Positions 34,569-42,998 are shown, counted from the first letter of the stretch. The stretch is DNA of 64,000 nucleotides from an uncultured Phocaeicola sp. (GCA_948566455.1 CAOYQO010000007.1:74207-138206); one strand, 5' to 3'. Notes: generated by a model not told the origin, from the sequence alone. Made by a program: numbers and translations.

Positions 34569-35734
34569 TTATTATTTTTCTCTTGTAACAATGTATAAAA
34601 TAGCTCTCTCCACAAAATAGCTATATTTTCTATTTTGTACCTTTGAACATTTTCCAACGCCCTCTTGCCCATTTGTTCACGTATTTCATCATGTTCAATT
34701 AAATAAGAAATTTGTCTGGCTAACTCCTCGACATCACCTGTTTTCACCAATATACCATCCACATGGTCTGAAATAATATCTTTTGGTCCACATGGACAAT
34801 CAAAAGAAACCACAGGGAGACCACAAGCCATAGCCTCTACAATTACTAAACCGAATCCTTCGAAACGTGAACTTAATACAAAAACGGAACTTTCTGCATA
34901 CTTTGCTGCAATATCTTTTACAGGGAACTCCAATTTACATGAATCAGAAAGGCCGGCATCTATTACTTTTCGTTGTAACCTTTCACGCAATGGACCATCA
35001 CCATAGATTTTTAATGTCCAATCCTGATGCTTAGAGGCAATCATTTGCCATGCAGAAATCAATAAATCAAAACCTTTTTGATTCACATACCGCCCTACAG
35101 CAATGACTTGTTTAGAATTGCAAAATGATTTATGTTCAGGAATAAAGGTCAAGGGATTAGGAATAACGGTTATATTATCCAATTCAAACCATTGTTTTTC
35201 GTCTTCATAAGTTAACACAACAAAACGCTCTACCTTCTTTAAACATTCAATTTGTATTCTCTGCCATTTTCTCCATATGCACTTAGGAAAATAGCGTAAC
35301 AAAGCATAATTCGCATTATTCAAATAACTATGCTTTTCAAAATGGTTTTCAGCTATCTTTATACTACGATCTGCCATATCCATTATAAAGCTTAACTCAC
35401 GACGTAACATCAGAATAGTAAAATCCGGGTTTAATTCCTTTAAACACACATTTAACCGCTTCTTATGTAAATAACGTTTATAAAAATAAGAAAAGAAACG
35501 CATATATAAAGGACCTACTCGATCATAATTTATATCCAAATTATGAATTCGTATAGACGGATGAAGATGGAAATAAGGTGAAATATTTCCATTATCTGTA
35601 GCAATTACATGAATTTCATACCCAAATTTTTCGACAAAATAATTAGCTTTTATTGCCAAAATCCTTTGTCCTCCCCCTACCACAGCTAAAGAAGGAATAC
35701 AATAAACAATCTTTAATGGCTTATTTTGTACCAT
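34565..35734 (-). CDS. GT4-family glycosyltransferase
   Basis: 389-residue GT-B enzyme. The N-terminal domain has VVGGGQRILAIKAN, and the donor domain has VGRYVNQKGFDLLI (about 197), IYGDGPLRERL and SRFEGFGLVIVEAMACGLPVV (split as an EX7E motif around 287-307). It belongs with the WaaG/GtfA-like enzymes that extend glycans with UDP-sugars. The stop overlaps the next gene. Confidence 0.9.
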   Translation of the reverse strand: MVQNKPLKIVYCIPSLAVVGGGQRILAIKANYFVEKFGYEIHVIATDNGNISPYFHLHPSIRIHNLDINYDRVGPLYMRFFSYFYKRYLHKKRLNVCLKELNPDFTILMLRRELSFIMDMADRSIKIAENHFEKHSYLNNANYALLRYFPKCIWRKWQRIQIECLKKVERFVVLTYEDEKQWFELDNITVIPNPLTFIPEHKSFCNSKQVIAVGRYVNQKGFDLLISAWQMIASKHQDWTLKIYGDGPLRERLQRKVIDAGLSDSCKLEFPVKDIAAKYAESSVFVLSSRFEGFGLVIVEAMACGLPVVSFDCPCGPKDIISDHVDGILVKTGDVEELARQISYLIEHDEIREQMGKRALENVQRYKIENIAILWRELFYTLLQEKNNK

Positions 35735-35771
35735 ATATTAATGCTTTATTTTAGATTAAACTCAATAATAG

Positions 35772-36947
35772 CTATTTCTGCTTTGTTATTCCATGCGATG
35801 TATGAATGAATCTTTTATTGGCTCCACGCAATTTAAAAATATTAGTTGCCATTAGCCAAAAAGTATAAGGAAGTTTCTGGAATGCCATTGCTAAACGACT
35901 GGTACAAAATCTACGAGGCACAGCAGTAAGCAATGCAACAACCAATAGTAGGAAAATCCCCCACCATTTTATACTCCAGTAAAAATTGTAGAAAGAGCAA
36001 ATGAATGCTAAAAAAAATGTAAAACCTAACAATAACAAACGAGGTATGGAGAGTTGCTGAAACAGTTTATCACAAAAATCCCAATTACGAGCTGCTATTG
36101 CCTTGAATAAATAACGTGCAAATACCCTACAATAATGCCACTGTGCTGAAAGCCAACGGCGACGTTGACGAGAAAAATCATTTGTGTTCTGCACTTTCTC
36201 ATCAAACACGAATGTCTCCGGCAAATAATGAAAATGTTTTCCTTGATAAAGCAAAGTCAATTCCAGTTCCCGGTCAAAACCACCCACTGCTTTGATATTT
36301 GCCATCGTATCACGGAATAAATCATAACGAAAGGCCATACCTGAACCGATAAGAGCTGCTGAAATTCCTAACTTTGCATGTCCCAAACGAAAAATAGTAT
36401 TATTAATCTCTTCACTCATAGCATCAAGAAGAGCCATATCACTATTCAAATTTTTAGCGACGCGATGAGTCTGTACAATTTCAACATCGGGACAAGCATA
36501 AAGGTCATTGACATCATTCAGATAGGTATAAGGAATAACATTATCAGCATCAAGTATTAAAGCTACATCATAATTATTACCTATAGCTGCCATTGCGGCA
36601 TTCAAAGCTTTAGACTTGGTACTATGCTCAAAATGAACTTCGACTAAGCGAATGGGAAGTGCGGAGAGGGAAGCATTAGTTTCAGGCTTCATGTGATCTG
36701 AAATAACCACAATATCAAATTGATCGACAGGATAATCCTGATCCAAGCAGGAACGCACACATTCGTGTATTACTACATCTTCCCGATAGGCAGGAATAAG
36801 TATGGCAAAACGCTTATACCTTGTTGCAGGTGGAGGCACCGGCATATCTCGGCGAAGTGATGCTAAGCTATAAACTAATAAATACAATATGTTTATCGCA
36901 AACAATACGTATAAAACCCAATCGAGTATAAGCAGTATCTGTTCCAA
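35772..36947 (-). CDS. Membrane GT2 glycosyltransferase (processive type)
   Basis: 391 residues with an N-terminal helix (about 7-30) and two C-terminal helices (about 300-345). Catalytic motifs are intact: AILIPAYRED (about 48), LDADN (about 130) and QRRRW (about 261), as in cellulose-synthase-like GT2 enzymes. It is a paralog of 17613-18818, in which these motifs are altered. The start is a TTG at 36947: a TAG lies just upstream in frame and no ATG occurs until residue 35, which is beyond the first helix. A -7 box (TATATTTG, 36982-36975) is placed 28 bp upstream. Confidence 0.87.
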   Translation of the reverse strand: MEQILLILDWVLYVLFAINILYLLVYSLASLRRDMPVPPPATRYKRFAILIPAYREDVVIHECVRSCLDQDYPVDQFDIVVISDHMKPETNASLSALPIRLVEVHFEHSTKSKALNAAMAAIGNNYDVALILDADNVIPYTYLNDVNDLYACPDVEIVQTHRVAKNLNSDMALLDAMSEEINNTIFRLGHAKLGISAALIGSGMAFRYDLFRDTMANIKAVGGFDRELELTLLYQGKHFHYLPETFVFDEKVQNTNDFSRQRRRWLSAQWHYCRVFARYLFKAIAARNWDFCDKLFQQLSIPRLLLLGFTFFLAFICSFYNFYWSIKWWGIFLLLVVALLTAVPRRFCTSRLAMAFQKLPYTFWLMATNIFKLRGANKRFIHTSHGITKQK

Positions 36948-36974
36948 AATTAATTTTTTATGTAGATGATGCTA

Positions 36975-36982
36975 CAAATATA
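36975..36982 (-). promoter_or_regulatory. Proximal promoter -7 box of the minus glycosyltransferase arm
   Basis: On the minus strand the sequence is TATATTTG followed by TAGC, 28 bp from the TTG start. The same TATATTTGTAGC string occurs in the promoter of the third LruC gene. No TTTG is seen at -33. Confidence 0.5.
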
Positions 36983-37024
36983 CAAAGAATGACTGAAATA
37001 ATCATCATTTCTTAAAAAAAGAAA

Positions 37025-37050
37025 ATGTCCCATTTTTCACTTTGGGACAT
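37025..37050 (-). other. Second stem-loop after the leader terminator
   Basis: ATGTCCCA (37025-37032) and TGGGACAT (37043-37050) form a perfect 8-bp stem with a 10-nt loop, directly after the U-run of the leader terminator. It could back up the terminator or protect an RNA end. Confidence 0.6.
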
Positions 37051-37051
37051 A

Positions 37052-37353
37052 AAAAAACGAGCAAGCTCTCACGAACCTCTCGCCCCTGTAAGAAAAGCCT
37101 TTAAGGCTTTTCTTTTAAACTGCATCATTGTTACCTAAAAATCAATCTTCTTTTTACCAAAAATAAAACTTCTAATTACCTATAAAAACAAACTTTCTCT
37201 TTTACCTTTTATACCTAATTACCTATTTTCTTAATCCAAATTTTAGCCTATGAAAAACTATTAACTAAATCTTTTTACCCTAACTAATCCTTTATTGAAA
37301 ACTAAAAAACTAATTTATTTAAAAGTCAAAATCATGAGCAGTTTCCCAACTGC
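37052..37353 (-). ncRNA. About 300-nt terminated leader RNA or small RNA
   Basis: The promoter at 37388-37358 predicts a start near 37350, where the RNA begins with the hairpin GCAGTT-GGGA-AACTGC (37353-37338). It ends at a stem with arms GCGAGAGGUUC and GAGCUUgCUCGU closed by a GUGA tetraloop (37083-37058 region), followed by seven U. An additional perfect stem AGAAAAGCC/GGCUUUUCU (37113-37091) precedes the terminator. The body is very AT-rich and has no open frame. The next gene is about 105 nt beyond the terminator, so it is either an attenuated leader or a separate small RNA. Confidence 0.6.
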
Positions 37354-37357
37354 GATA

Positions 37358-37388
37358 CAAAGGTATGAAAAAATCCCGTGCACGCAAA
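37358..37388 (-). promoter_or_regulatory. Strong Bacteroides promoter for the leader RNA
   Basis: Minus strand: TTTG (37388-37385), 19 bp, TACCTTTG (37365-37358). Both boxes and the spacing agree fully with the Bacteroidetes primary sigma consensus. Confidence 0.8.
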
Positions 37389-37457
37389 CAGTCGCACGAA
37401 AAAACATGTGTTTTATAACATATTTTTAAGTTTATCCAACTTTGTTTACGGTTATAA

Positions 37458-38561
37458 TCACTTTCGAATACTCTCATAATCATCTGTTAACGTTTTTATG
37501 AATGCAACGAGATCGGCCTCTTCTTCAGGGGTCAGACCAAGGTTTCCCAACTCATCACGATTGACTGTGGCAGGACACTCGGCAGGAGGAAATTCATCAC
37601 TCACGTCGCGTACATTATAAAAGTGAATGATCTCTTCAAGAGTTTTAAAATAACCATTATGCCCATAAGGAGCGGTCAAAGCAATATTGCGCAATGTAGG
37701 AACACGGAATTTGCCATTTTCTTCTTCTTTGCCCACAATGGAACCTAATCCCAAGTCAATACTATCCGGAGTAAGAAGAAAATAGTCGGCCGGCACACGA
37801 AAATGTGGATTTTCCGGATTACGCGGAATACCCAGATTGTCATAAGTATGATCGGTAAAAAGAACACGTCCGGCACGCTCATCTTTATCCAGGATATGGC
37901 ACTCAGCACACATTCCTTTATTTTCAAAGAGATCCATGCCGCGTGTTTCTGTTTCTGTAAAGACATATTCCCCTCTCTCCCATGCATCATATTTGGAGGA
38001 AAAAGAATTTACTTCTTCGGATTGCTGATAAATGGAAAGCGCATCCGTGATATGAGCGTAGAGGGAATCTACATTGTCGGTTTCACCATAAAGACGTACT
38101 AATTCAGGATAATACGATGCACGACGCACCTTGTTTACAACTGATTCTTTATCGGGATTTCCCATCTCTACAGGATTAAGAAATGGTTCGCCTGCCTGGT
38201 GCTGCAATGATGGGGAACGTCCATCCCAAAAGAGTCCACCTACATAAGTCTCCTCTTCCTCATCAAAATAGAGCGAAGGAACGTACATAGAGTAGCAAAT
38301 AGTCATAGAATTACGCTGGGAGTAGAGGCCGCGAACAGCACCTTCGGATACAATGCGGGAATCACGGTCAGCGAAACCTTTATCAGCCGTATGGCAAGTT
38401 GCACATGATTGTCCTGCAGGCTCAGAAAGCTGGATATCTTGAAAAATAAATTTACCTAACGCCTCTTTCCGGCTCTGAAGTGATGAGGAATGATTACAGG
38501 AGATAAATCCTCCTATTATTCCGCCACAAAACAAAATAGACAATAGTGCTTGCTGTTTCAT
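37458..38561 (-). CDS. Di-haem cytochrome c peroxidase-family lipoprotein
   Basis: 367 residues from the ATG at 38561. An in-frame ATG ten codons upstream (38591) is rejected because the promoter box at 38607-38600 would place the transcript start on top of it. A signal with lipobox GGFISC is followed by NHSSS, so it is a periplasm-side lipoprotein. Two haem sites are present: SCATCH (about 53-57) and MCAECH (about 220). The family reduces hydrogen peroxide with electrons from cytochromes (CcpA/MauG type). It is monocistronic. Confidence 0.9.
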   Translation of the reverse strand: MKQQALLSILFCGGIIGGFISCNHSSSLQSRKEALGKFIFQDIQLSEPAGQSCATCHTADKGFADRDSRIVSEGAVRGLYSQRNSMTICYSMYVPSLYFDEEEETYVGGLFWDGRSPSLQHQAGEPFLNPVEMGNPDKESVVNKVRRASYYPELVRLYGETDNVDSLYAHITDALSIYQQSEEVNSFSSKYDAWERGEYVFTETETRGMDLFENKGMCAECHILDKDERAGRVLFTDHTYDNLGIPRNPENPHFRVPADYFLLTPDSIDLGLGSIVGKEEENGKFRVPTLRNIALTAPYGHNGYFKTLEEIIHFYNVRDVSDEFPPAECPATVNRDELGNLGLTPEEEADLVAFIKTLTDDYESIRK

Positions 38562-38599
38562 ACAATAGCGTTTTTTTCTGTTATTCATCATTGACTAGA

Positions 38600-38607
38600 C
38601 AAAAGTA
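38600..38607 (-). promoter_or_regulatory. Promoter -7 box of the peroxidase gene
   Basis: Minus strand TACTTTTG fits TAnnTTTG. It lies between the LruC C terminator and the peroxidase gene and decides the start codon at 38561. Confidence 0.6.
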
Positions 38608-38608
38608 T

Positions 38609-38656
38609 AAAAAAAAGAGTTTTATCTATGGCAAAACATAGATAAAACTCTTTTTA
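38609..38656 (-). terminator. Terminator of LruC lipoprotein C
   Basis: A stem of about 19 bp (AAAAAGAGTTTTATCTATG and its complement) with a short loop is followed on the minus strand by eight T, 18 bp after the stop of the lipoprotein gene. Confidence 0.9.
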
Positions 38657-38673
38657 CTCAAAGAAGTTGTTAT

Positions 38674-40599
38674 TTACTTCTTATTCTTATACCAATTCTT
38701 ATTCGTGGTTCCCTTTGATTTTACCCAACCAATAAAATCAGGATAGGTATCATATATCTTCACACCTTCTGTAGGAATACTAAAGTCGAGAATAGGAAGA
38801 TTAATGGCAAACGGCATAATATCTACTTCTTCTCCATAGCGGGTGATATAATAGATTCCCTCATCGATATTTGACATATCATCACTCGTATTAAAGAATG
38901 ACTTATCAGCTTTATCCGTAGGTGCGTAATTTACCAGATGCACTTCCCTGCTTCTACCATTAACGAATATGAAAGGATTGTAAGGAGGTGTCACCTGACT
39001 CAAATCAACATCTGCCAATTCAATGGTTACGGTGAACTTCTGATTTAAAACGCTTTTCATATTATCAAACAGGATTACAGTAGGATGCGATTGAGCCGTC
39101 TCTATTTTCCAACCGTCAGGACCCGAGACTTCGATACTTCTTACTCTGTCCGGTGTAAGATTATGGAGCTGATATCCAAAACCGCAAATGTGTGTGCCGC
39201 CACTGTGGAGTGGAATAAATTCATCTACAATCTTATAAATTTTATTACTTACAACATTTCGATACAGAGTAGACTGATAGGTCATCACAACATCATTCAT
39301 ATCATAATCTTTTTGTGCCGGCCATTGGTCTTCGTAAGCTAAAGTTCCCTTATAGGTAGTGGTGACATTACTGGGAGGATCTACCGGAGGCAATTCCGGA
39401 CCACCCGGATCAATAGCATTTGCTTCTGCAATCTTCAGATAGAAGGTAGCATCACAATAATCAAAATCTACATTATCCTCAAAGCCGATAGCTACAATCT
39501 GATCCGTATCTCCATCACGTAAAGCTACTACACGCTGTGAATTATCATTATTCATAGTACTATATGAATAACGAATTCCAATACCTTTCAAAATATCACC
39601 AGACTTGAATGCATTTGCCTGCAAAGACCATCCTACAGTAACACCAGCAGGGAACTTATCCTCAAATTTCTGCTCATCTTCGTTCCAATATTTAAGTTTC
39701 ACCTCATGTCCACACAGCAACGATCCTGTACGCTCTCCATCAGAAACTTTAGAAATTGGAGAAGCATTGGGGAATGCAAGCACTTTTTGAACTGTTTCCG
39801 GAGTAGGAACAGTCCCTGATTTATAAGTGAAATACCCTACTGTATTGTTAAAACTGGCACTACTTGCAACAAAAACAAGGCTCAGCTCTGTATCTTTGAT
39901 TATCTTTATCTCAGAAGTCGTATTATTATTAAGCCATTCGGGATGTAAGTCCTTAATCTGGCGCCCGCTAATGTTACTGTACGTACTCCGAATACTATAT
40001 AAGATTTCTGCCGGTGGTGCACTCAAGGCAGCCTCCATATTATTGGGCATACCGTATCCATCCCAGTCTACACTAGGCATAAGCATCCAATCATCCAAAT
40101 AATTATGGCCACCAGTTGTTGTACCCCTTGTCTTAGTTTGCAGCGATGCAATGTATGCACTCTGATTATAGTTTATCTCACCATTAGAAATAGTCAACTT
40201 AACCGGTGAAATAGCACCTAAATAATCAGTGTAGAGCCATACTTCCGTAATGTCTGAAGGAATTTCAACCGTACCTGAATATCGTCCTTTCTTGTCAGTA
40301 GGAGCCGAGTAGACAGGGGACAGTGATTCATCTTTTATCCATGAATCATTTTCTTCCTTCATAGGGTCTTGACTATAAAGGTCAAAAGTGATATAATAAT
40401 CACCTGCAAACCCGTAGTCCACATTTACTTTTACCTGCTGCATCATGCTGAAGTCAAAAACTTCCGAAGGCTTGAGAGGGGTATTCTTACCGGTCTCCTC
40501 TCCTCCTCCCTGATACACATCTCTATCCGTGCAGCTACCCAGTAGAAGCATTGACATAAGGGACAGGAACACAATCTGTTTCATCTTTCGTTGTTTCAT
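38674..40599 (-). CDS. LruC-domain (DUF4842) surface lipoprotein C
   Basis: 641 residues. The signal ends in LLLGSC, followed by TDRDVYQGG, the same C-x-D-x-DVY tag as lipoproteins A and B. The N-terminal domain (about 45-160, FDFSMMQQVKVNVDY) resembles theirs in layout. The C-terminal LruC domain begins near 423 with LAYEDQWPAQKDYDMNDVV, a Ca-site-like DYDMND. The middle lacks the Asn/Gly beta-helix of A and B and has HPEWLNNN and YFTYKSG-type segments instead. Function unknown; it lies just outside the polysaccharide locus on the opposite side from A and B. A second Met at residue 6 is an alternative start. Confidence 0.85.
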   Translation of the reverse strand: MKQRKMKQIVFLSLMSMLLLGSCTDRDVYQGGGEETGKNTPLKPSEVFDFSMMQQVKVNVDYGFAGDYYITFDLYSQDPMKEENDSWIKDESLSPVYSAPTDKKGRYSGTVEIPSDITEVWLYTDYLGAISPVKLTISNGEINYNQSAYIASLQTKTRGTTTGGHNYLDDWMLMPSVDWDGYGMPNNMEAALSAPPAEILYSIRSTYSNISGRQIKDLHPEWLNNNTTSEIKIIKDTELSLVFVASSASFNNTVGYFTYKSGTVPTPETVQKVLAFPNASPISKVSDGERTGSLLCGHEVKLKYWNEDEQKFEDKFPAGVTVGWSLQANAFKSGDILKGIGIRYSYSTMNNDNSQRVVALRDGDTDQIVAIGFEDNVDFDYCDATFYLKIAEANAIDPGGPELPPVDPPSNVTTTYKGTLAYEDQWPAQKDYDMNDVVMTYQSTLYRNVVSNKIYKIVDEFIPLHSGGTHICGFGYQLHNLTPDRVRSIEVSGPDGWKIETAQSHPTVILFDNMKSVLNQKFTVTIELADVDLSQVTPPYNPFIFVNGRSREVHLVNYAPTDKADKSFFNTSDDMSNIDEGIYYITRYGEEVDIMPFAINLPILDFSIPTEGVKIYDTYPDFIGWVKSKGTTNKNWYKNKK

Positions 40600-40645
40600 A
40601 CCTATATATATTAATAATATAATTCGATAAACGCTTATTTGGCTA

Positions 40646-40748
40646 CAAATATAAAATTAAATAATAAGATGTACAAGTTTTTAAGGAATAAAACTTAATA
40701 ATATATACAAGTTTTATAAAAACCAAAAGAACAGGATATACAAGTTTT
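40646..40748 (-). promoter_or_regulatory. LruC C promoter with three AAAACTTGTA repeats
   Basis: Minus strand TATATTTG (40653-40646) is the -7 box. Upstream are three AAAACTTGTA direct repeats, ending on the plus strand at 40672, 40706 and 40739, spaced 34 and 33 bp, about three helical turns. The first overlaps the -33 position 18 bp from the -7 box. The pattern suggests cooperative activator or repressor sites on one DNA face. Confidence 0.65.
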
Positions 40749-40790
40749 CCGGGCTTACTATAAATACTCCACAAGAAATAGTGTATATTA

Positions 40791-40839
40791 TAAAAAAACA
40801 AACCATTGGAGTAGCAACAATCTGCCAACTCCAATGGTT
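40791..40839 (-). terminator. Terminator of the kdgK-eda operon
   Basis: AACCATTGGAGT (40801-40812) pairs with ACTCCAATGGTT (40828-40839); on the minus strand the stem is followed by TGTTTTTTT. Confidence 0.9.
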
Positions 40840-40875
40840 GTCCCCTTTAAACACCTTTAAACAAAATGAAATATC

Positions 40876-41544
40876 TTATTTTCTTGCTTCTGCTATATAA
40901 GCCAGCGCTTCTTTACATTTTTCAGTAACATAAGCCCAATCTTCTGCAGCAACTTTATCGTTCGGGAAGAGTTTTGAGCCCATACCTACGCAGAATACAC
41001 CTGCTTTAATCCAGGAAGTCAAGTTTTCCTGAGTAGGTTCTACTCCACCGGTCACCATCAACTTAGACCAAGGCATCGGAGCCAGCAAACCTTTTACAAG
41101 TTTTGCACCGAGAACATCACCCGGGAATATCTTGCAGAGATCGCAGCCTGCTTCTTGTGCAAAGCCAACTTCCGACACACTTCCGCATCCCGGAGTGTAA
41201 GCCACCAGACGACGGTTGCAAATCTTAGCGATTTCAGGATTGAACAACGGACCTACAACAAAGTTAGCACCCAATTGCAAATAAAGGGCAGCCGTTGCAG
41301 GATCTACAATAGAACCCACACCCATTGCCATCTCAGGACATTCTTTTGCTGCAAACTTCACAACTTCTGCAAATACTTCATGAGCAAAGTCACCACGATT
41401 GGTAAATTCAAATGCACGAACCCCACCTTCGTAACAAGCTTTCACTACTTTTTTTGCAACTTCTGCATCTTTATGGTAAAATACAGGAACCATGCCGGTA
41501 GAACCTATCTTATTTAATACTGCTATTTTATCAAACTTAGCCAT
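40876..41544 (-). CDS. eda: 2-Keto-3-deoxy-6-phosphogluconate aldolase
   Basis: 222-residue class I aldolase of the KDPG/KHG family. It splits KDPG to pyruvate and glyceraldehyde 3-phosphate. The Schiff-base Lys is in CDLCKIFPGDVLG (about 136-139) and the proton-transfer Glu in AFEFTNRG (about 46); VTGGV near 166 binds phosphate. It follows kdgK by 28 bp in one operon, divergent from lacI-uxaA, completing the lower hexuronate route. Confidence 0.94.
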   Translation of the reverse strand: MAKFDKIAVLNKIGSTGMVPVFYHKDAEVAKKVVKACYEGGVRAFEFTNRGDFAHEVFAEVVKFAAKECPEMAMGVGSIVDPATAALYLQLGANFVVGPLFNPEIAKICNRRLVAYTPGCGSVSEVGFAQEAGCDLCKIFPGDVLGAKLVKGLLAPMPWSKLMVTGGVEPTQENLTSWIKAGVFCVGMGSKLFPNDKVAAEDWAYVTEKCKEALAYIAEARK

Positions 41545-41572
41545 GTTTCTTTTTAATTTTAAGGATTATTTT

Positions 41573-42598
41573 TTAGCGCTGAACACGTCCACTTGCATCA
41601 CCACCAGCCAATGCTTCCACTTCTTCGGCTGATACAAGGTTAAAGTCACCATTGATAGTATGCTTCAATGCAGAAGCAGCTACTGCAAATTCAAGAGCTG
41701 CACCCTGATTGGGTTTCGTCAGCAAACCGTGAATGATACCACCAGAGAAAGAGTCGCCACCACCTACACGGTCGATAATCGGGTTGATATCATAACGCTT
41801 GGATTCATAGAATTCTTCGCCGTTGTAAATCATTGCCTTCCAGCCATTGTGACTTGCAGAGAATGATTCACGCAAAGTAGAGATTACATATTTAAAGCCG
41901 AATTCTTTAGCCATTGCCTTGAAAATACCTTTGTATCCTTCAGCATCCGTCTTTCCGCCCTCTACGTCAGCATCGGGTTTAAAGCCTAAGCAGAGTTCTG
42001 CATCTTCTTCATTACCAATACAAACATCTACGTACTGCATCAAAGGCTTCATGATAGACTGAGCTTTCTCTTTTGTCCAGAGTTTCTTACGGAAGTTGAG
42101 GTCAACAGAAACCGTAACACCGTGACGTTTTGCAGCTTCACAAGCCAATTTGGTAAGTTCGGCAGCTTTATCAGAGATAGCAGGAGTAATACCTGACCAG
42201 TGGAACCAATCGGCACCTTCCATAATGGCATCGAAGTCGAAATCAGCTGCATCAGCTTCAGCGATAGCAGAATGTGCACGGTCGTAGATTACTTTGCTGG
42301 GACGCATGGAAGCACCTGTTTCAAGATAGTAGATACCCACGCGATCGCCGCCACGGGCAATGAAATCTGTTTTTACACCATATTTGCGCAATGCATTTAC
42401 AGCAGATTGTCCGATTTCGTGTTTCGGCAATTTAGTCACAAAGTAAGCATCATGTCCGTAATTGGCACAGCTGACAGCAACGTTTGCTTCACCACCGCCA
42501 TATACTACGTCAAATGAATCAGACTGAACAAAACGAGTGTTTCCCGGAGTGGACAGTCTCAACATGATCTCACCTAATGTAACGACTTTCTTTCCCAT
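41573..42598 (-). CDS. kdgK: 2-Keto-3-deoxygluconate kinase
   Basis: 341-residue PfkB-family sugar kinase. It phosphorylates KDG to KDPG with ATP. Signatures: GGGEANVAVSCANYG (about 33), DLNFRKKLW (about 166) and the catalytic anion-hole motif GGGDSFSGG (about 289), where most relatives have GAGD. First gene of the operon with eda; the promoter overlaps a palindromic operator. The adjacent uxaA makes its substrate. Confidence 0.93.
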   Translation of the reverse strand: MGKKVVTLGEIMLRLSTPGNTRFVQSDSFDVVYGGGEANVAVSCANYGHDAYFVTKLPKHEIGQSAVNALRKYGVKTDFIARGGDRVGIYYLETGASMRPSKVIYDRAHSAIAEADAADFDFDAIMEGADWFHWSGITPAISDKAAELTKLACEAAKRHGVTVSVDLNFRKKLWTKEKAQSIMKPLMQYVDVCIGNEEDAELCLGFKPDADVEGGKTDAEGYKGIFKAMAKEFGFKYVISTLRESFSASHNGWKAMIYNGEEFYESKRYDINPIIDRVGGGDSFSGGIIHGLLTKPNQGAALEFAVAASALKHTINGDFNLVSAEEVEALAGGDASGRVQR

Positions 42599-42728
42599 AA
42601 TCTTATTTATTTTTTAATATGTGATTAATTTAGAACTTTCAATTTGTCATTTTAGGGCCAAAAATAGCCTTAATCACCTGATACCATGGAGAGTAAACTA
42701 AAATACGGTTCGTTCTTCATAGCCTTCG

Positions 42729-42740
42729 TGTGCGGGCACA
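42729..42740. promoter_or_regulatory. Operator 1 (TGTGCGGGCACA) at the kdgK promoter
   Basis: Palindrome TGTGC-GG-GCACA, overlapping the -7 box and start site of the kdgK promoter. Its position predicts repression by steric block, most likely by the LacI-family protein at 43005. Confidence 0.75.
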
Positions 42741-42768
42741 AAGATACAACAATTTTCGTAATTACAAA
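42739..42768 (-). promoter_or_regulatory. kdgK-eda promoter
   Basis: Minus strand TTTG (42768-42765), 18 bp, TATCTTTG (42746-42739). The predicted start falls inside operator 1. Confidence 0.75.
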
Positions 42769-42776
42769 AATTGTCA

Positions 42777-42784
42777 TATATTTG
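42777..42784 (+). promoter_or_regulatory. lacI-uxaA promoter -7 box
   Basis: TATATTTG on the plus strand is followed by TGCTG; TTTGTGCTGAAA here also resembles an operator half-site. It is divergent to and 30 bp from the kdgK promoter. Confidence 0.6.
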
Positions 42785-42810
42785 TGCTGAAAATATTAAG
42801 ATTATTATTG

Positions 42811-42822
42811 TGTGCGAGCACA
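42811..42822. promoter_or_regulatory. Operator 2 (TGTGCGAGCACA)
   Basis: Second palindrome TGTGC-GA-GCACA, 82 bp from operator 1 and just downstream of the plus-strand promoter. Two sites at this distance could permit looping by a tetrameric or paired LacI-type repressor. Confidence 0.75.
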
Positions 42823-42830
42823 AGAGGAAG

Positions 42831-42998
42831 TACAATTTACCATTTACAATGTACAATTTGGCTATGCAGATAAAAGCTGAGACAGGCAGTGACTTGTAAA
42901 AAGCGCAGATGATAAATGGTAAATGCGTAAATGATAACTTGTGAAATGCGTAAATGATAAACCACAGAATTGTAAATTGTACATTGTAAATTGTAAAT
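42831..42998 (+). repeat. Inverted and direct repeats in the lacI leader
   Basis: ATTTACAATGTACAATTT (42842-42859) is the exact 18-bp inverted match of 42974-42991; both arms are built of AATTGTA units. Inside, AAATGCGTAAATGATAA occurs twice exactly (42921-42937 and 42944-42960). The right arm ends 6 bp before the lacI ATG, so the folded RNA could hide the ribosome site. Confidence 0.8.

Larger units (their letters stand above)
36948..37457 (-). other. 510-bp gap with two promoters, three hairpins and a terminated RNA
   Basis: On the minus strand, a strong promoter at 37388-37358 is followed by an AT-rich leader, hairpins at 37113-37091, 37083-37052 and 37050-37025, and a second promoter box at 36982-36975 just before the glycosyltransferase gene. 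No convincing open frame is present. The leader contains several TAGGTAA-like short repeats between about 37140 and 37290. Confidence 0.7.
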
